Below are positions 51,853-60,510 of a stretch of DNA of 64,000 nt, in pieces; position 1 is the stretch's first letter; each line of letters begins with the position of its first letter. A model generated the notes under the pieces. The model saw nothing but the letters and a program-made list of their open reading frames with translations. It made no database searches and was not told where the DNA came from. Made by a program: the position numbers and the translations under genes. Source of the DNA: Litoreibacter halocynthiae (GTDB lineage: Bacteria; Pseudomonadota; Alphaproteobacteria; Rhodobacterales; Rhodobacteraceae); assembly GCF_004365635.1 (NCBI RefSeq), contig NZ_SOBH01000005.1:47609-111608 (forward strand), read 5' to 3'.

Positions 51853-52389
51853 TTACACGGTGTTTCCCGGACGAAAGGGCTGCGGTTCACGCTCGGGACG
51901 CTTCAGGGCTTCGGCGTATTTGCGCGCATTGTCATCGATCGTGTTGTGCCAAAGCTTCGAGGCGAAGGCCCGGGCGTCTTGGACTGTCATGTCTTTCAGC
52001 GAAGAGGACAGCGCCATGAAAAGCTCATCCTCGCTAATCGCAGCGGCGCGGTGCATGGCATCCGCGTAAAATGACGGGTCGTTGAGAACCTGCTCGCGCA
52101 GCGGCATCCGCGCGAGGTTCTCCTCCGGGATCGCCATGAAGATCGTGTCCTGAACTTCGGTCAGATACGCACGCCGCGATGTGGACACCGGCTTTCCCGC
52201 CGCCTTGGCCTCCAGAAATGCCTGCCTTGTCCTGTCGAGCTTTGCCCTTGCATGGATCATGATGACATCACGCTTGCGGTCAAGCAGCGCAAATCCGGTG
52301 CAACGCTCGATATGAGCAAGAAGCTCTGCAACCTCTGCTTCTACATCAAAGCTCTCGAACCATGGAGCTTTTCCCAGTCTCGCCACCAT
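51853..52389 (-). CDS. Plasmid protein of unknown function
   Basis: A 178-residue soluble helical protein, 'FESFDVEAEVAELLAHIERCTGFALLDRKRDVIMIHARAKLDRTRQAFLEAKAAGKP', ending Pro-rich. No membrane segment or known motif. GAGG lies before ATG 52389. An AT-rich site, 52411-52426, with a palindrome and the TATATTATCGTA core, lies just upstream and is shared with the mobC and T4SS operon starts, so it may be co-regulated with transfer. Confidence 0.5.
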   Translation of the reverse strand: MVARLGKAPWFESFDVEAEVAELLAHIERCTGFALLDRKRDVIMIHARAKLDRTRQAFLEAKAAGKPVSTSRRAYLTEVQDTIFMAIPEENLARMPLREQVLNDPSFYADAMHRAAAISEDELFMALSSSLKDMTVQDARAFASKLWHNTIDDNARKYAEALKRPEREPQPFRPGNTV

Positions 52390-52410
52390 GTGCCTACCCT
52401 CGCCCTCTCA

Positions 52411-52426
52411 ATAATATATTATCGTA
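52411..52426. promoter_or_regulatory. AT-rich site upstream of the gene at 52389
   Basis: ATAATATATTAT is a perfect 12-bp palindrome (52411-52422) followed by CGTA. Its TATATTATCGTA core matches the site upstream of mobC (in reverse, 41387-41398) and is one base from the site at 20137-20148. A shared regulator binding site is the likeliest reading. Confidence 0.45.
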
Positions 52427-52481
52427 TATCATATTCAGCAGATCGCAAGCAGATGTGTGCGTCGTACCGCCAGACATGGAA

Positions 52482-52513
52482 AAAGGGGAACCGTGGTCCC
52501 ACGGCTCCCCTTT
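52482..52513 (-). terminator. Strong terminator hairpin after the DUF736 gene
   Basis: AAAGGGGA-A-CCGTGG-TC-CCACGG-C-TCCCCTTT: an almost perfect stem at 52482-52513, 31 bp after the stop of the minus-strand DUF736 gene, with A/T stretches outside. A rho-independent terminator for that transcript. Confidence 0.65.
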
Positions 52514-52543
52514 CGGTTCGTATCGTTTTATCTCGCGCGCCGA

Positions 52544-53272
52544 TTAGGCGACCAACGACAGCCCCGTGCCTGCATCCTGCGGCTGCTCACCGCTGTCGAT
52601 GAACGGGATGATCGAGAAGGTCTGCCCACCGCGCTGTTCTTCGTTCTGCACGGCGTTGACGCGCAGGTCGCCATCGGGCGTGTTGATCAGCAGCGACAGG
52701 TAGTCATTGCCCGTGCGGCTGCTTTTGGCCATCCAGGCCGAGCCGACGCGGATCGGCGTGCCCCGAGGCGAGCTGACCTCGATCCGGTAATCGGGGTGAG
52801 TCTCCTCGGTCTTGTAGCTGTTTTCGATAAGCATGAACTCCAGATCGAACATCATGTTGGCGATGTAGCCGGTGAAGGCGTTGTCGGCGTCCATGGCGGT
52901 GAGCTCGCCCGAGATCGAGCCGGATTTCATCAGGCCGTTCGAGACCAGCGGGATGATCTCGAATTCGCCGCTTTGGGCCGCGCGCGCCTCTTTCGTCTGC
53001 ACCGCGTTGACCCGGAAGGGGCCCAAGCCGACATCGATCTGCATCGAGATGTAGGGGTTGCCACTGGTATTGCCGGTCTCGTTCCAGGCCGTGCCGATGC
53101 GCACCTTGCGGCCTGTTTTGTTGACTGCCGTTACGTCAAAATCCGGGCTGCGTTCGGACATCTTGGCCCGCGCCTCCAACTGGATGGCGATGTCAAAGCG
53201 CGTCGAGTGGATCATGCCGGTGTACTGAGCGGCTGCGGTCTCGACATTGCGGGTGAGGGTTCCTGCGAACAT
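52544..53272 (-). CDS. Double DUF736 protein
   Basis: A 242-residue protein with two copies of the DUF736 unit: 'KVRIGTAWNETGNTSGNPYISMQIDVGLGPFRVNAVQ' (about residues 55-90) and 'PIRVGSAWMAKSSRTGNDYLSLLINTPDGDLRVNAVQ' (about 180-215). DUF736 is a small family usually found as single copies on alphaproteobacterial plasmids; function unknown, perhaps nucleic-acid binding. AAGGAA precedes ATG 53272. A leader hairpin element lies at 53363-53376 and a terminator follows. The internal duplication is unusual. Confidence 0.75.
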   Translation of the reverse strand: MFAGTLTRNVETAAAQYTGMIHSTRFDIAIQLEARAKMSERSPDFDVTAVNKTGRKVRIGTAWNETGNTSGNPYISMQIDVGLGPFRVNAVQTKEARAAQSGEFEIIPLVSNGLMKSGSISGELTAMDADNAFTGYIANMMFDLEFMLIENSYKTEETHPDYRIEVSSPRGTPIRVGSAWMAKSSRTGNDYLSLLINTPDGDLRVNAVQNEEQRGGQTFSIIPFIDSGEQPQDAGTGLSLVA

Positions 53273-53362
53273 GGGATGGTTCCTTTTGGATTGGCCGGTG
53301 CCTGACGTTCTTGCCAGCGCATCCGGGATTGCTTTCTCGACCCCTTGAGGGATCACAAATCA

Positions 53363-53376
53363 GAAAGCCTGCTTTC
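53363..53376 (-). repeat. Leader hairpin element GAAAGC-RG-GCTTTC (copy 1)
   Basis: Plus strand GAAAGC-CT-GCTTTC followed by CTTTCAG. It is upstream of the minus-strand DUF736 gene. The same pattern occurs at 54752-54765 and 59077-59088 before other minus-strand genes. Confidence 0.5.
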
Positions 53377-53396
53377 CTTTCAGCCCCTCCCACGGG

Positions 53397-53699
53397 TCAA
53401 AGCTGCCGTCCGAGTGGGAATGCCCCCGCGCCTCCGGGTGCTACGCCCCTCCCCTGCCCGTCTGGTCTTGATTGGTTGCCCGGATTTTCTGCGGCGTCCT
53501 TCGATTGCGCGACGAAGAACTCCGCTTCTTCCCCGTTCAACCGGTGCCCGCCCCGGTCGGTCAGACCGATGCAGCTACCATTCGGCACATAGGTGATGAG
53601 GTACTGACCGAGCCGGTCCTTGTGGACAACGTAGCCGGTATTGGCCCAATGCACGGTCTGCCCGGCATCAACCGCGGCTTTGATTTCATCGAGTGGCAT
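53397..53699 (-). CDS. Small plasmid protein of unknown function
   Basis: A 100-residue protein, 'PLDEIKAAVDAGQTVHWANTGYVVHKDRLGQYLITYVPNGSCIGLTDRGGHRLNGEEAEFFVAQ'. It begins after a GAGGAG ribosome site at ATG 53699; a longer frame is shadow. The C-terminal 30 residues are Gly/Pro-rich and disordered. This kind of small protein recurs on plasmids beside DUF6915/DUF6878 genes. Function unknown. Confidence 0.6.
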   Translation of the reverse strand: MPLDEIKAAVDAGQTVHWANTGYVVHKDRLGQYLITYVPNGSCIGLTDRGGHRLNGEEAEFFVAQSKDAAENPGNQSRPDGQGRGVAPGGAGAFPLGRQL

Positions 53700-53799
53700 G
53701 CGATCCTCCTCAAGAAGAATGGTGGGGAAACGACGCAGGAAGCCCGATCGTCCAACCGGGCTTCCATGCAGCATTTGTTTGGCCAACGGCCGAGAGCTG

Positions 53800-54261
53800 T
53801 CAGGCACCTTGCGTGGCTTGCGTCGCGCGCGCAGCCATCCAATCCTTCAAACCAAGAACCGTTCTGCCGGCGGCGACTTCAGATGCCCAGGCTGCCCTTG
53901 GGTCGCCGCAGGGCTCATCGCCGGAATGCCGGTCGATGTGGCCATTGGCCATCCATGGCTCGGGCTGGATCCGTCGCAGCCAGTCCGCCATGCTCGGAAT
54001 GCGGCCCTGGCAGTCTTCGCGGACATGTTGCTCACCAATCCAGCGCACGGGGATGTCGCGACCAGCGCTATTGGTCAGGGTCAAGCCGAAGACACGTTCG
54101 GCCTCGAACAGGCCTTGAGCATGATGACGCAGGGCTCTGTGCGTGAAGAGCGCGAGGTGCTCTTTTGAGACGTCAAACCAGTCGTGGACGGCCTGATAAT
54201 CAGACGGGACACCGCCGAATTTCCGGGCGGAGCTTTCAGCATGATGAAGCGGATGCGCCAT
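53800..54261 (-). CDS. DUF6915-like protein
   Basis: A 153-residue soluble protein starting 'MAHPLHHAESSARKFGG' and 'DYQAVHDWFDVSKEHLALFTHRALRHHAQGLFEAERVFG', a pattern I recognise as the DUF6915 family found on plasmids. It has several histidines that could bind metal. GAGGGG lies before ATG 54261. It is one base apart from the next upstream gene, so both form an operon. Function unknown. Confidence 0.6.
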   Translation of the reverse strand: MAHPLHHAESSARKFGGVPSDYQAVHDWFDVSKEHLALFTHRALRHHAQGLFEAERVFGLTLTNSAGRDIPVRWIGEQHVREDCQGRIPSMADWLRRIQPEPWMANGHIDRHSGDEPCGDPRAAWASEVAAGRTVLGLKDWMAARATQATQGA

Positions 54262-54262
54262 A

Positions 54263-54649
54263 TCAAAGCCCCTCGTCATAGCAGTGCGCGCATTCAACAT
54301 AGCGGTCCGCGTGATCGAGGGTGATGCTGTCTAGTGCTATGTCCCAGGTCAGGGTGCCATAGCCGCCCTCATTGTTCTCGAACCCAGGATGATGGTGATA
54401 GGCGAGCGACCAGGCGAAATCGCCCACCTCTGTCGCAAGCGGTTCCGACAGTTGGACCTCTGCAGGCTGCACCGTCACATCCTCGACATTGCCGGAGTCG
54501 CCATAGCCTTCGTATTCGGCAGTGACCTCGCTGATGCCAAGCGCTCGTAGTTGCGCGAGCAGCTCCGCTCGGGATGCCTTCAGGGTGGTTTCGCGCTCTG
54601 CACGCCACTGAGCCGCCATTGCGGCATAATCGATCTGGGGATTGGTCAT
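54263..54649 (-). CDS. DUF6878-like protein
   Basis: A 128-residue soluble protein: 'AAMAAQWRAERETTLKASRAELLAQLRALGISEVTAEYEGYGDSGNVEDVTVQPAEVQL' and a C-terminal 'LDHADRYVECAHCYDEGL'. This is the DUF6878 pattern (the 'EYEGYGDSGNVED' acid stretch). A CxxC at the end may bind metal. It is adjacent to DUF6915 and follows a leader hairpin at 54752. Function unknown. Confidence 0.6.
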   Translation of the reverse strand: MTNPQIDYAAMAAQWRAERETTLKASRAELLAQLRALGISEVTAEYEGYGDSGNVEDVTVQPAEVQLSEPLATEVGDFAWSLAYHHHPGFENNEGGYGTLTWDIALDSITLDHADRYVECAHCYDEGL

Positions 54650-54751
54650 GGGTGTGTCCTCTTATCTGAATTTGGGGGGGCGGGCGTTGCATTGGTCCGC
54701 GCCCGCCCGGAACGCGCAGATCGGCCAAATCCCGATCCACGCCGCCCGACC

Positions 54752-54765
54752 CAAAGCCCGCTTTG
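54752..54765 (-). repeat. Leader hairpin element CAAAGC-CC-GCTTTG (copy 2)
   Basis: A perfect 6-bp arm hairpin with GG/CC loop followed by ACTTTTCAGGCGG. It lies upstream of the minus-strand DUF6878-DUF6915 genes and just after the stop of the strawberry-notch gene, so it could also be its terminator. Confidence 0.5.
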
Positions 54766-54770
54766 ACTTT

Positions 54771-57700
54771 TCAGGCGGCTTGTTCTGCCGCTCTGGCGGC
54801 TTCCTGCCCCACGATCCGGGCCAGAATGCTTCCCGTGTCGATCCCGTCCCCATGCGGCAAGAACACCCTCAGCTGGAAGGCGATGATCTCCGTGAAACAC
54901 CCCATGGCCTTGAGGCTGTCGATCATGCCCCGATCCGCGCCGCCAAGCTCGAGGCGCATCTCGCCTGCGACCCGGCGACGGGTCAGGGTCAGTCCCCGGC
55001 CCAGATCGACAGGTTCGGTGGTGCCGAGGGCGGCGGTCAGCATCTCCTGCGGTGTTTGCGGGTTGGAGACGAGGAAGCGGGCGCGCAGCGCTGCCGCCCC
55101 TTCCTCGCTCAGCGTGCGCCCGATCATCGCCGTCGCCCCGTCAGGCGTGACCCGGTAGATGCGTTCATTGGTGGTCGGAATGTCCTTCCAGATCGGCAGC
55201 AGCAGCCCGGTCAGCAGGTAGAGCTTCGTCGTGGTGGTTTTTGGCAGGGACGCAGCCTCTGCGTCCCAAAGCTGGGTGAACTCGGGCCGCTCAATGTCTT
55301 CCCAAGCCGAGGACTCGAACCGCGCCTCTTCGAGATAGCTGGACCCGTTTGGCCTCACCGCCTTGCGCATCAGCGTGACAATGTCCTCGTCATACATCTG
55401 CATGGGGTGCGCCGAGATGAGCGCCGCGCGGCCGGAGGCGCGATTGACCATCGGCAGCTTGTCGGGATTGCGCGATATGGCCTCTTCGGCGCCCAGGACA
55501 TACACTGGGTCCGTCACCTCGAGCCCGATGATCCGCGTCACCGCGCCGGATTTCGGGCAGGTCCAGAGATCCTCTGTGGAGACCTGCTCGATCTTTTCGC
55601 CGCGCAGGGTTTCCACGCCAAGATCGAGCGTGCCTGCCGCGCGCGCCCGTTCAGTCTGATCAGCGATCCGACGCATGAACTCGGCAAAGAGCGCGTGCTG
55701 CATGTGGATAGGAAGGGCAAGCACCCGGTTGAGAAACCGCTGGATCGGGGGAAGCTCTTCAAGGAGCACCCCGTCCTTGTCGATCAGCCGCAGGGCCGTC
55801 CAGTCGGTGAAGCTCTCGTAGCTCATCGCCTCAGCGCGCCCGGCGGCAAGATCGGCGAAATATCCCCGCAAAGCCGCCCGTGCGATCGGGCTTTCCAGAT
55901 TGTCCTCCTCGCGGAACATGCCTTGCGAGCCGGTCTCGCGCTGGCCTTTGGTGAGGGCCCCAAGCTGATCGAGGCGCTTGGCAATCGTCGAAGTGAAGCG
56001 CTTCTCGCCATGCACATCTGAGGTGCAGACCCGGAAGAAGGGTGCGCTGACCTGCGCCGAGCGATGCGTGCGGCCCAGCCCCTGGATGGCCGCATCGGCG
56101 CGCCAGCCGGGCTCCAGCAGGTAGTGCCGCCGCCGCTTCTGGTTCTTGGCCGTTTGTGCCGCATGATAGGACCGGCCCGTCCCGCCCGCATCGGAAAAGA
56201 TCAGGACATCCTTCTCGCCGTCCATGAAGGCTTGGGTCTCCGACGAATTACTGCTTGCGCTGCGCTTCTCGATGAAGAGATGACCATCCTCGGCCTTGAG
56301 GGGCCGGATGGACCGCCCCGTGACTTCTGCCACGGCCTCATCGCCAAAAGCCCAGAGGATCTGATCGAGCGCCGAGGGGATCGGCGCCAGCGTCATCAAC
56401 TCCATCATGGCCGCGTCACGTAAAGCGAGCGCTTCGCGCGAGACGACCAGCGCGCCGGCCTCATCCCGCAAGGGTTCCGCGACCATGTTGCCGTCGATCT
56501 CCACGAGCTTTTGCGCGTGGATCGGGAAGGCCTGTTCGAGGTAGCCCAGAACATAGTCGCGCGGCGTCAAGGCACCCTCGACGAGTTCATCCTCCGGGTC
56601 CATCGCCTCAAGCCGACGCTTCAGCAGGCTCTCGCCTGTCGAGACAACCTGGATGACGCAAGCGTGCCCCGCCGCCAGATCGTCCGCGATGGCGCGGATG
56701 ATGGTCAAGGCCTTCATGCCCATCAGCAGATGATTGAAGAAGCGCTGCTTCGTGCTCTCGAAGCGGGACTTGGCCGAGGCGCGTGCGGCCGAGGCATTGG
56801 TCTCTCCCGAGGCGTCGTTGACGCCGGTCGCTGTCAGCGCGGCCTCGAGATTGTGGTGGATCGTCCGAAACGCACCCGCATAGGCGTCGTAGATCTCGAT
56901 CTGGGCCTGGGTGAGCGCGTGTTCGAGCACGTCATACTCCACGCCATCGAAGCTGAGGGCGCGGGCCGTGTAGAGCCCGAGCGTCTTGAGATCACGCGCG
57001 ACCACCTCCATGGCGGCGACACCGCCGGCTTCCATAGCAGAAACGAAGCTCTCGCGTCTTGGGAAGGGGTATTCCGGCCCCTGCCCCCAGAGCCCCAGCC
57101 GCGCGGCATAGGCGAGGTTGTGCACGCTCGTGGCGCCCGTGGCCGAGATGTAGAAGACGCGAGCGCGGGGTGCTGCCAGTTGCAACCGCAGCCCGGCAAG
57201 GCCCTGCTGGGAGGGTTTGACCCCCCCTGCCCTGCTCGGACCCGGCCGCGTTCTGCATGGCATGGGCCTCATCAAAGGCCAGCACGCCTTCAAAGTCTTC
57301 GCCCATCCAGGCGAGGATCTGGCTCAGTCGCGTGGTGCCGCATTTGCCCGCGGACCGCAGCGTGGCGTAGGTGACAAATAGGATGCCGTCGCCCATCGGG
57401 ACGGGCTGGTCCGGTTTCCATTTGGAGAGCGGCTGGATGTCGGCTGGCGAGCCGCCGAGATCGGTCCAGTCGCGGATGGCGTCCTCGATGAGCGTGGCGG
57501 ATTTGGAGACCCAGATCGCCTTCCTGCGCCCGGAAAGCCAGTTCACGAGAATGAGCCCCGCGCATTCGCGGCCCTTGCCGCAACCGGTGCCGTCGCCGAG
57601 GAAATAACCAAGGCGATAGGCACGTGCATCCGGGTCATCATCGGCGCGCGTCAGCTTGGTCTGGTCGTCATCGATGGTAAACCGACCGGGCAGATCACGC

Positions 57701-59034
57701 CCATGGGCATCATGCGCCATGATGATGGTCTCGAGCTGTGCCTCGGAAAGACCTCCCTCCTCGATCAACCGTGCGGGCAGGCGCAAGTCATCACGACCCG
57801 TGTTTGAGGGCATGGGCGGGGCAACAGAGGCCATGGCGATGCTTTCAACGAGCGGGGTGGGATGTTCCTGCGCACCCGCGATCGCGATCCGCTGCGGACG
57901 GTAGCGCGCATAGATGTCCGAGACCGGCGTGTTGTCGCGCGGGGTCTGAAGGCTTGTGAAGCTGAGCGGGACAACGGCCTTGGCCCGGGGTTTGGAGGGG
58001 GCGACAGGCGCAGCGGCGGCCTTGCGCGGGGCAGATGATGGAACGCTCGACCGAGTATGAGGGATCGCTGCCGCCCGTTGGACTGGGCGCATCTCGGTCC
58101 GGGTCGCGGCCACGGCGTCAACGAAAGGAAGGACTTCCTCCAGATCCTGAACCGCGGCGCGGATCATTTCGCCGTCCTCCTGCACCTTGTCGAAGACCAT
58201 CAGATGGGTTTCGACAGAGGTGCCGAGCTTGCGGTAGACCTGCCCCGGCATCGTCAGCGCCAAGCGTGGCGTCAGGAGACCGCAGGCGCGGGACCAATGC
58301 GCGGCATCGCGTTCGGGCGTGAATCCCGGCGGCATGATCGCCACCAGCCGCCCGCCGGGCGCGAGACGCTTTGCAGCCCCGATGAGATGTTTTGCAGCGA
58401 TGTGCTTGTCGCGGGAACGATCGACCGAGGAGGCGAAGGGCGGGTTCATCACCACGACGTCGGGTAGAACCGTCGACTGCAGCAGATCGTCGATTTGCTC
58501 GCCGTCATGGCCCGTCACCTCGCCGCCGAAAACCGCGCGCAGGAGGCTCTGGCGAAAGGGGTCGATCTCGTTGAGCAGAAGTGTGGCACCGGCCCGGGCG
58601 GCGAAAGCGGCCAGGGCACCGGTACCAGCCGAGGGCTCCAGCACGGTCTCGCCCTTGCGGATCGCCGCGCCCCGCACGACCATCGCCGCAAAAGGCAACG
58701 GCGTGGAAAACTGCTGCAACCGGATCTGCAACTCGGAGCGGCGCGTCTCTGTCAGCAGCCGTGAAGCGAGAAGCTTTGCAGCGGCGATGTCACCTGCCGC
58801 GCCGTCCCCACGCAGCAGCACCTGAACAGCCGCGGCCTGCATCAGGTCATAGGCCATGCGCCAGTCCCAGGCACCGCCGGCATCGCTGCCATGGAACGTC
58901 TCGCGCATGATACGCGCGAGCGCTGAACTGCGCAGGGGCTGGTTGTCGACCTCCGCGCCGATCTGCTCGAGGGCAGAGGCGAGGTCAGGGTGGGAGATCG
59001 AGAGAGCCGGGTTTGCCGGTTTGGGCTTGTTCAT
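54771..59034 (-). pseudogene. Strawberry-notch-like helicase/methyltransferase, split by a frameshift
   Basis: A plasmid DNA-processing protein of about 1400 residues. The N-terminal ~350 residues include a Rossmann methyltransferase with 'VLEPSAGTGALAAFAARAG' and 'VVVMNPPFASSVDRSR' (NPPF). Then a helicase begins, with a Walker A 'LGDGTGCGKGRECAG', a 'VLAFDEAHAMQN' DEAH-like box, and C-terminal strawberry-notch helicase sequence. The reading frame changes at a run of seven C (57221-57227, plus strand); one base less would restore one frame through 'GRGVKPSQQ'. Start ATG 59034 follows AAGGAAAA. It is either a real frameshift or a homopolymer error. Confidence 0.8.
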
Positions 59035-59076
59035 GGGGATTTTCCTTTGGATCAGGGTCTGAGTTCCAAAGGACAA

Positions 59077-59088
59077 AAAGCCCGCTTT
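59077..59088 (-). repeat. Leader hairpin element AAAGC-CC-GCTTT (copy 3)
   Basis: The third copy, followed by CGCTTTTCAGGGTG, 43 bp upstream of the minus-strand strawberry-notch gene start. Shared pattern with 53363 and 54752. Confidence 0.5.
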
Positions 59089-59137
59089 CGCTTTTCAGGG
59101 TGACGGGGGTCAGACCGCGCTGACCTCCAAGGCTTGG

Positions 59138-59296
59138 TCAGGACTTGGGTTCGACCTCCCGTTTCGCATCAATCAATGCCTGTGCGGCCTGCATCACCTG
59201 AACTTGAGATGTTCCCGTGCATTCCTCCTCCAGCGCGGCCTGCACCTTCGCGCGAAACCACGCGTCATACGAATTCGCTTCAGCGGCCACGGACAT
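59138..59296 (-). CDS. Antitoxin-like small protein
   Basis: A 52-residue protein, 'MSVAAEANSYDAWFRAKVQAALEEECTGTSQVQVMQAAQALIDAKREVEPKS', resembling the C-terminal part of ParD/RelB-type antitoxins ('YDAWFRAKVQ.AL', 'V....AL.DA'). Its ATG overlaps the end of the small gene upstream. No RelE/ParE toxin gene follows; the next gene is strawberry-notch. It may be an orphan antitoxin left after toxin loss. Confidence 0.5.
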   Translation of the reverse strand: MSVAAEANSYDAWFRAKVQAALEEECTGTSQVQVMQAAQALIDAKREVEPKS

Positions 59297-59444
59297 ACTC
59301 CTCGAGCCCCATATCCAGCAGCTTGCCGAGGTCATCGGGCATGTCTGCAACGCGCACAGCAAATTGCGAATGCTTCCATTTCATCCGAGATGCGCCTTGC
59401 TCATCGGTGCCAAGGTGCGGCTCTTCCTTCCCCGTTGGGTCCAT
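59280..59444 (-). CDS. 54-residue small protein paired with the antitoxin-like gene
   Basis: A short frame from ATG 59444 to a TGA at 59280-59282, 'MDPTGKEEPHLGTDEQGASRMKWKHSQFAVRVADMPDDLGKLLDMGLEEYVRGR'. It overlaps the start of the antitoxin-like gene by 17 bases, so the two are probably coupled. The second half could form a small ribbon-helix-helix-like domain ('FAVRVADMPDDLGKLLDMGLEEYV'). Short and unproven. Confidence 0.4.
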   Translation of the reverse strand: MDPTGKEEPHLGTDEQGASRMKWKHSQFAVRVADMPDDLGKLLDMGLEEYVRGR

Positions 59445-59545
59445 TGCGCTCTCTCCGACTATACTATGGGTCGATGCTACATCACCCAGCCTGGCGTCGT
59501 AAACGGCAATGCCGTAAGGTTCACAGCAAGCCTTCTACTGGCCAC

Positions 59546-60064
59546 TTACCGATCGGGCGCCGCTTCAAGGGAAGTTTCGAACCGCTTGTCCGCCGCCGCG
59601 GCTTCTTTCAGGAGCGCGTCAAAATTGTCAGGTGGGTTGCCATCTTCCAGCATCCCTTTGAACGTCGCATAGGCATCCGTCTTGCTGCCATAGGCGCGCA
59701 GGGTCTTGTCGTCGTTCACCCAGGCCACCACGATGACCTTCGCATCGCTGTTGAACCGGTAGAACAACCGATACTGTTGGAAGAATTTCGCCCGGAACCA
59801 GTGCTTGCGATGATCGCCGAGTGTGCCGCCTTGCCGGAAGGCGGCGGCACCCGGATCTGCCGGTATAGCCTCGGTGACCAGCTTGAAGATGGCTGCCAGC
59901 CGTTTCGTGGGGTTTTTCTTACGCCAGGTCTTTGGATCGCGTGCCTTACGCGCCTCGACCTCCAGGGTCAGCCCTTCGAGCTGGTCCAGAAAGAGCGGAT
60001 GCGCATAGATCGACCATCCGTTTACGACAAGGGGCGCTTGGGCGGGCACGCTATCGCCGCTCAT
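59546..60064 (-). CDS. yhaV: YhaV-type toxin (RNase) of a toxin-antitoxin pair
   Basis: A 172-residue toxin. It shows 'NGWSIYAHPLFLDQLEGL', 'RKKNPTKRLAAIFKLVTEAIPADP' and 'HWFRAKFFQQYRLFYRFNSDAKVIVVAWVNDDKTLRAYG', matching the YhaV RelE-like RNase family. YhaV cleaves RNA and is blocked by PrlF. It overlaps the upstream PrlF-like gene by four bases, as expected. The pair would keep the plasmid in daughter cells by post-segregational killing. Confidence 0.85.
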   Translation of the reverse strand: MSGDSVPAQAPLVVNGWSIYAHPLFLDQLEGLTLEVEARKARDPKTWRKKNPTKRLAAIFKLVTEAIPADPGAAAFRQGGTLGDHRKHWFRAKFFQQYRLFYRFNSDAKVIVVAWVNDDKTLRAYGSKTDAYATFKGMLEDGNPPDNFDALLKEAAAADKRFETSLEAAPDR

Positions 60065-60387
60065 TCATCCTCGAGCGATAGCGGCGCATCGAGATCGACG
60101 TCAACGTCGCCGACCAGTGCTGCAAGACGGTCATGCAAAGCCCCATCGAACGCCCGAATGCGGTCCGGATGCGCCTTGATATCGGCCTCGACAAAATCGA
60201 GAAAGGCTCCGAGCACGGGATCTTCCTCGTCGCTGCGCACGGGCTCGATATAGACCCTGCCACTCGGCTCGGTGCAGTAACGAATCTGGTCGCCCTTGCC
60301 CAGCTTGAGCTGTTTGCGCACACCCGCCGGCACGGTCGTCTGATACCGATCCGTGAGTTTCGAGACATCTTGTGCGAGGGCTGTCAT
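60061..60387 (-). CDS. prlF: PrlF-type antitoxin (AbrB fold)
   Basis: A 108-residue DNA-binding antitoxin, with 'SKLTDRYQTTVPAGVRKQLKLGKGDQIRYC' at the N-terminus, the swapped-hairpin AbrB/SohA fold, then an acidic tail that would bind the toxin. It sits first in the operon, overlapping the toxin gene by four bases. A palindromic operator lies just upstream (60431-60444). Confidence 0.85.
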   Translation of the reverse strand: MTALAQDVSKLTDRYQTTVPAGVRKQLKLGKGDQIRYCTEPSGRVYIEPVRSDEEDPVLGAFLDFVEADIKAHPDRIRAFDGALHDRLAALVGDVDVDLDAPLSLEDE

Positions 60388-60430
60388 GGCAGTCTCCTGA
60401 AGAAAAGGGTCTTTGCTGCCCGCGATAGGT

Positions 60431-60444
60431 AATGCATTTGCATT
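60431..60444 (-). promoter_or_regulatory. Operator/promoter of prlF-yhaV
   Basis: AATGCA-TT-TGCATT, a perfect inverted repeat, extended by a TTGCATTGCATTG direct repeat. On the minus strand TTGACA (60453-60448) lies upstream with TACCTA at 60430-60425, 17 bp apart, so the dyad overlaps the promoter, as expected for autorepression by PrlF. Confidence 0.55.
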
Positions 60445-60510
60445 GCATTGTCAAGATTAGACGCAGGATCTGCTGTTACCGGGCAGGTCGATGAACCGTC
60501 CGGCGCTGAC

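Noticed and set aside
54771..57293. The C-terminal strawberry-notch frame as an independent gene
   Set aside because: Its first ~30 residues are out-of-frame noise and it joins the upstream frame at a C7 run; it is half of one broken gene.
56511..57374. A 287-residue plus-strand frame
   Set aside because: It is a shadow of the strawberry-notch gene.
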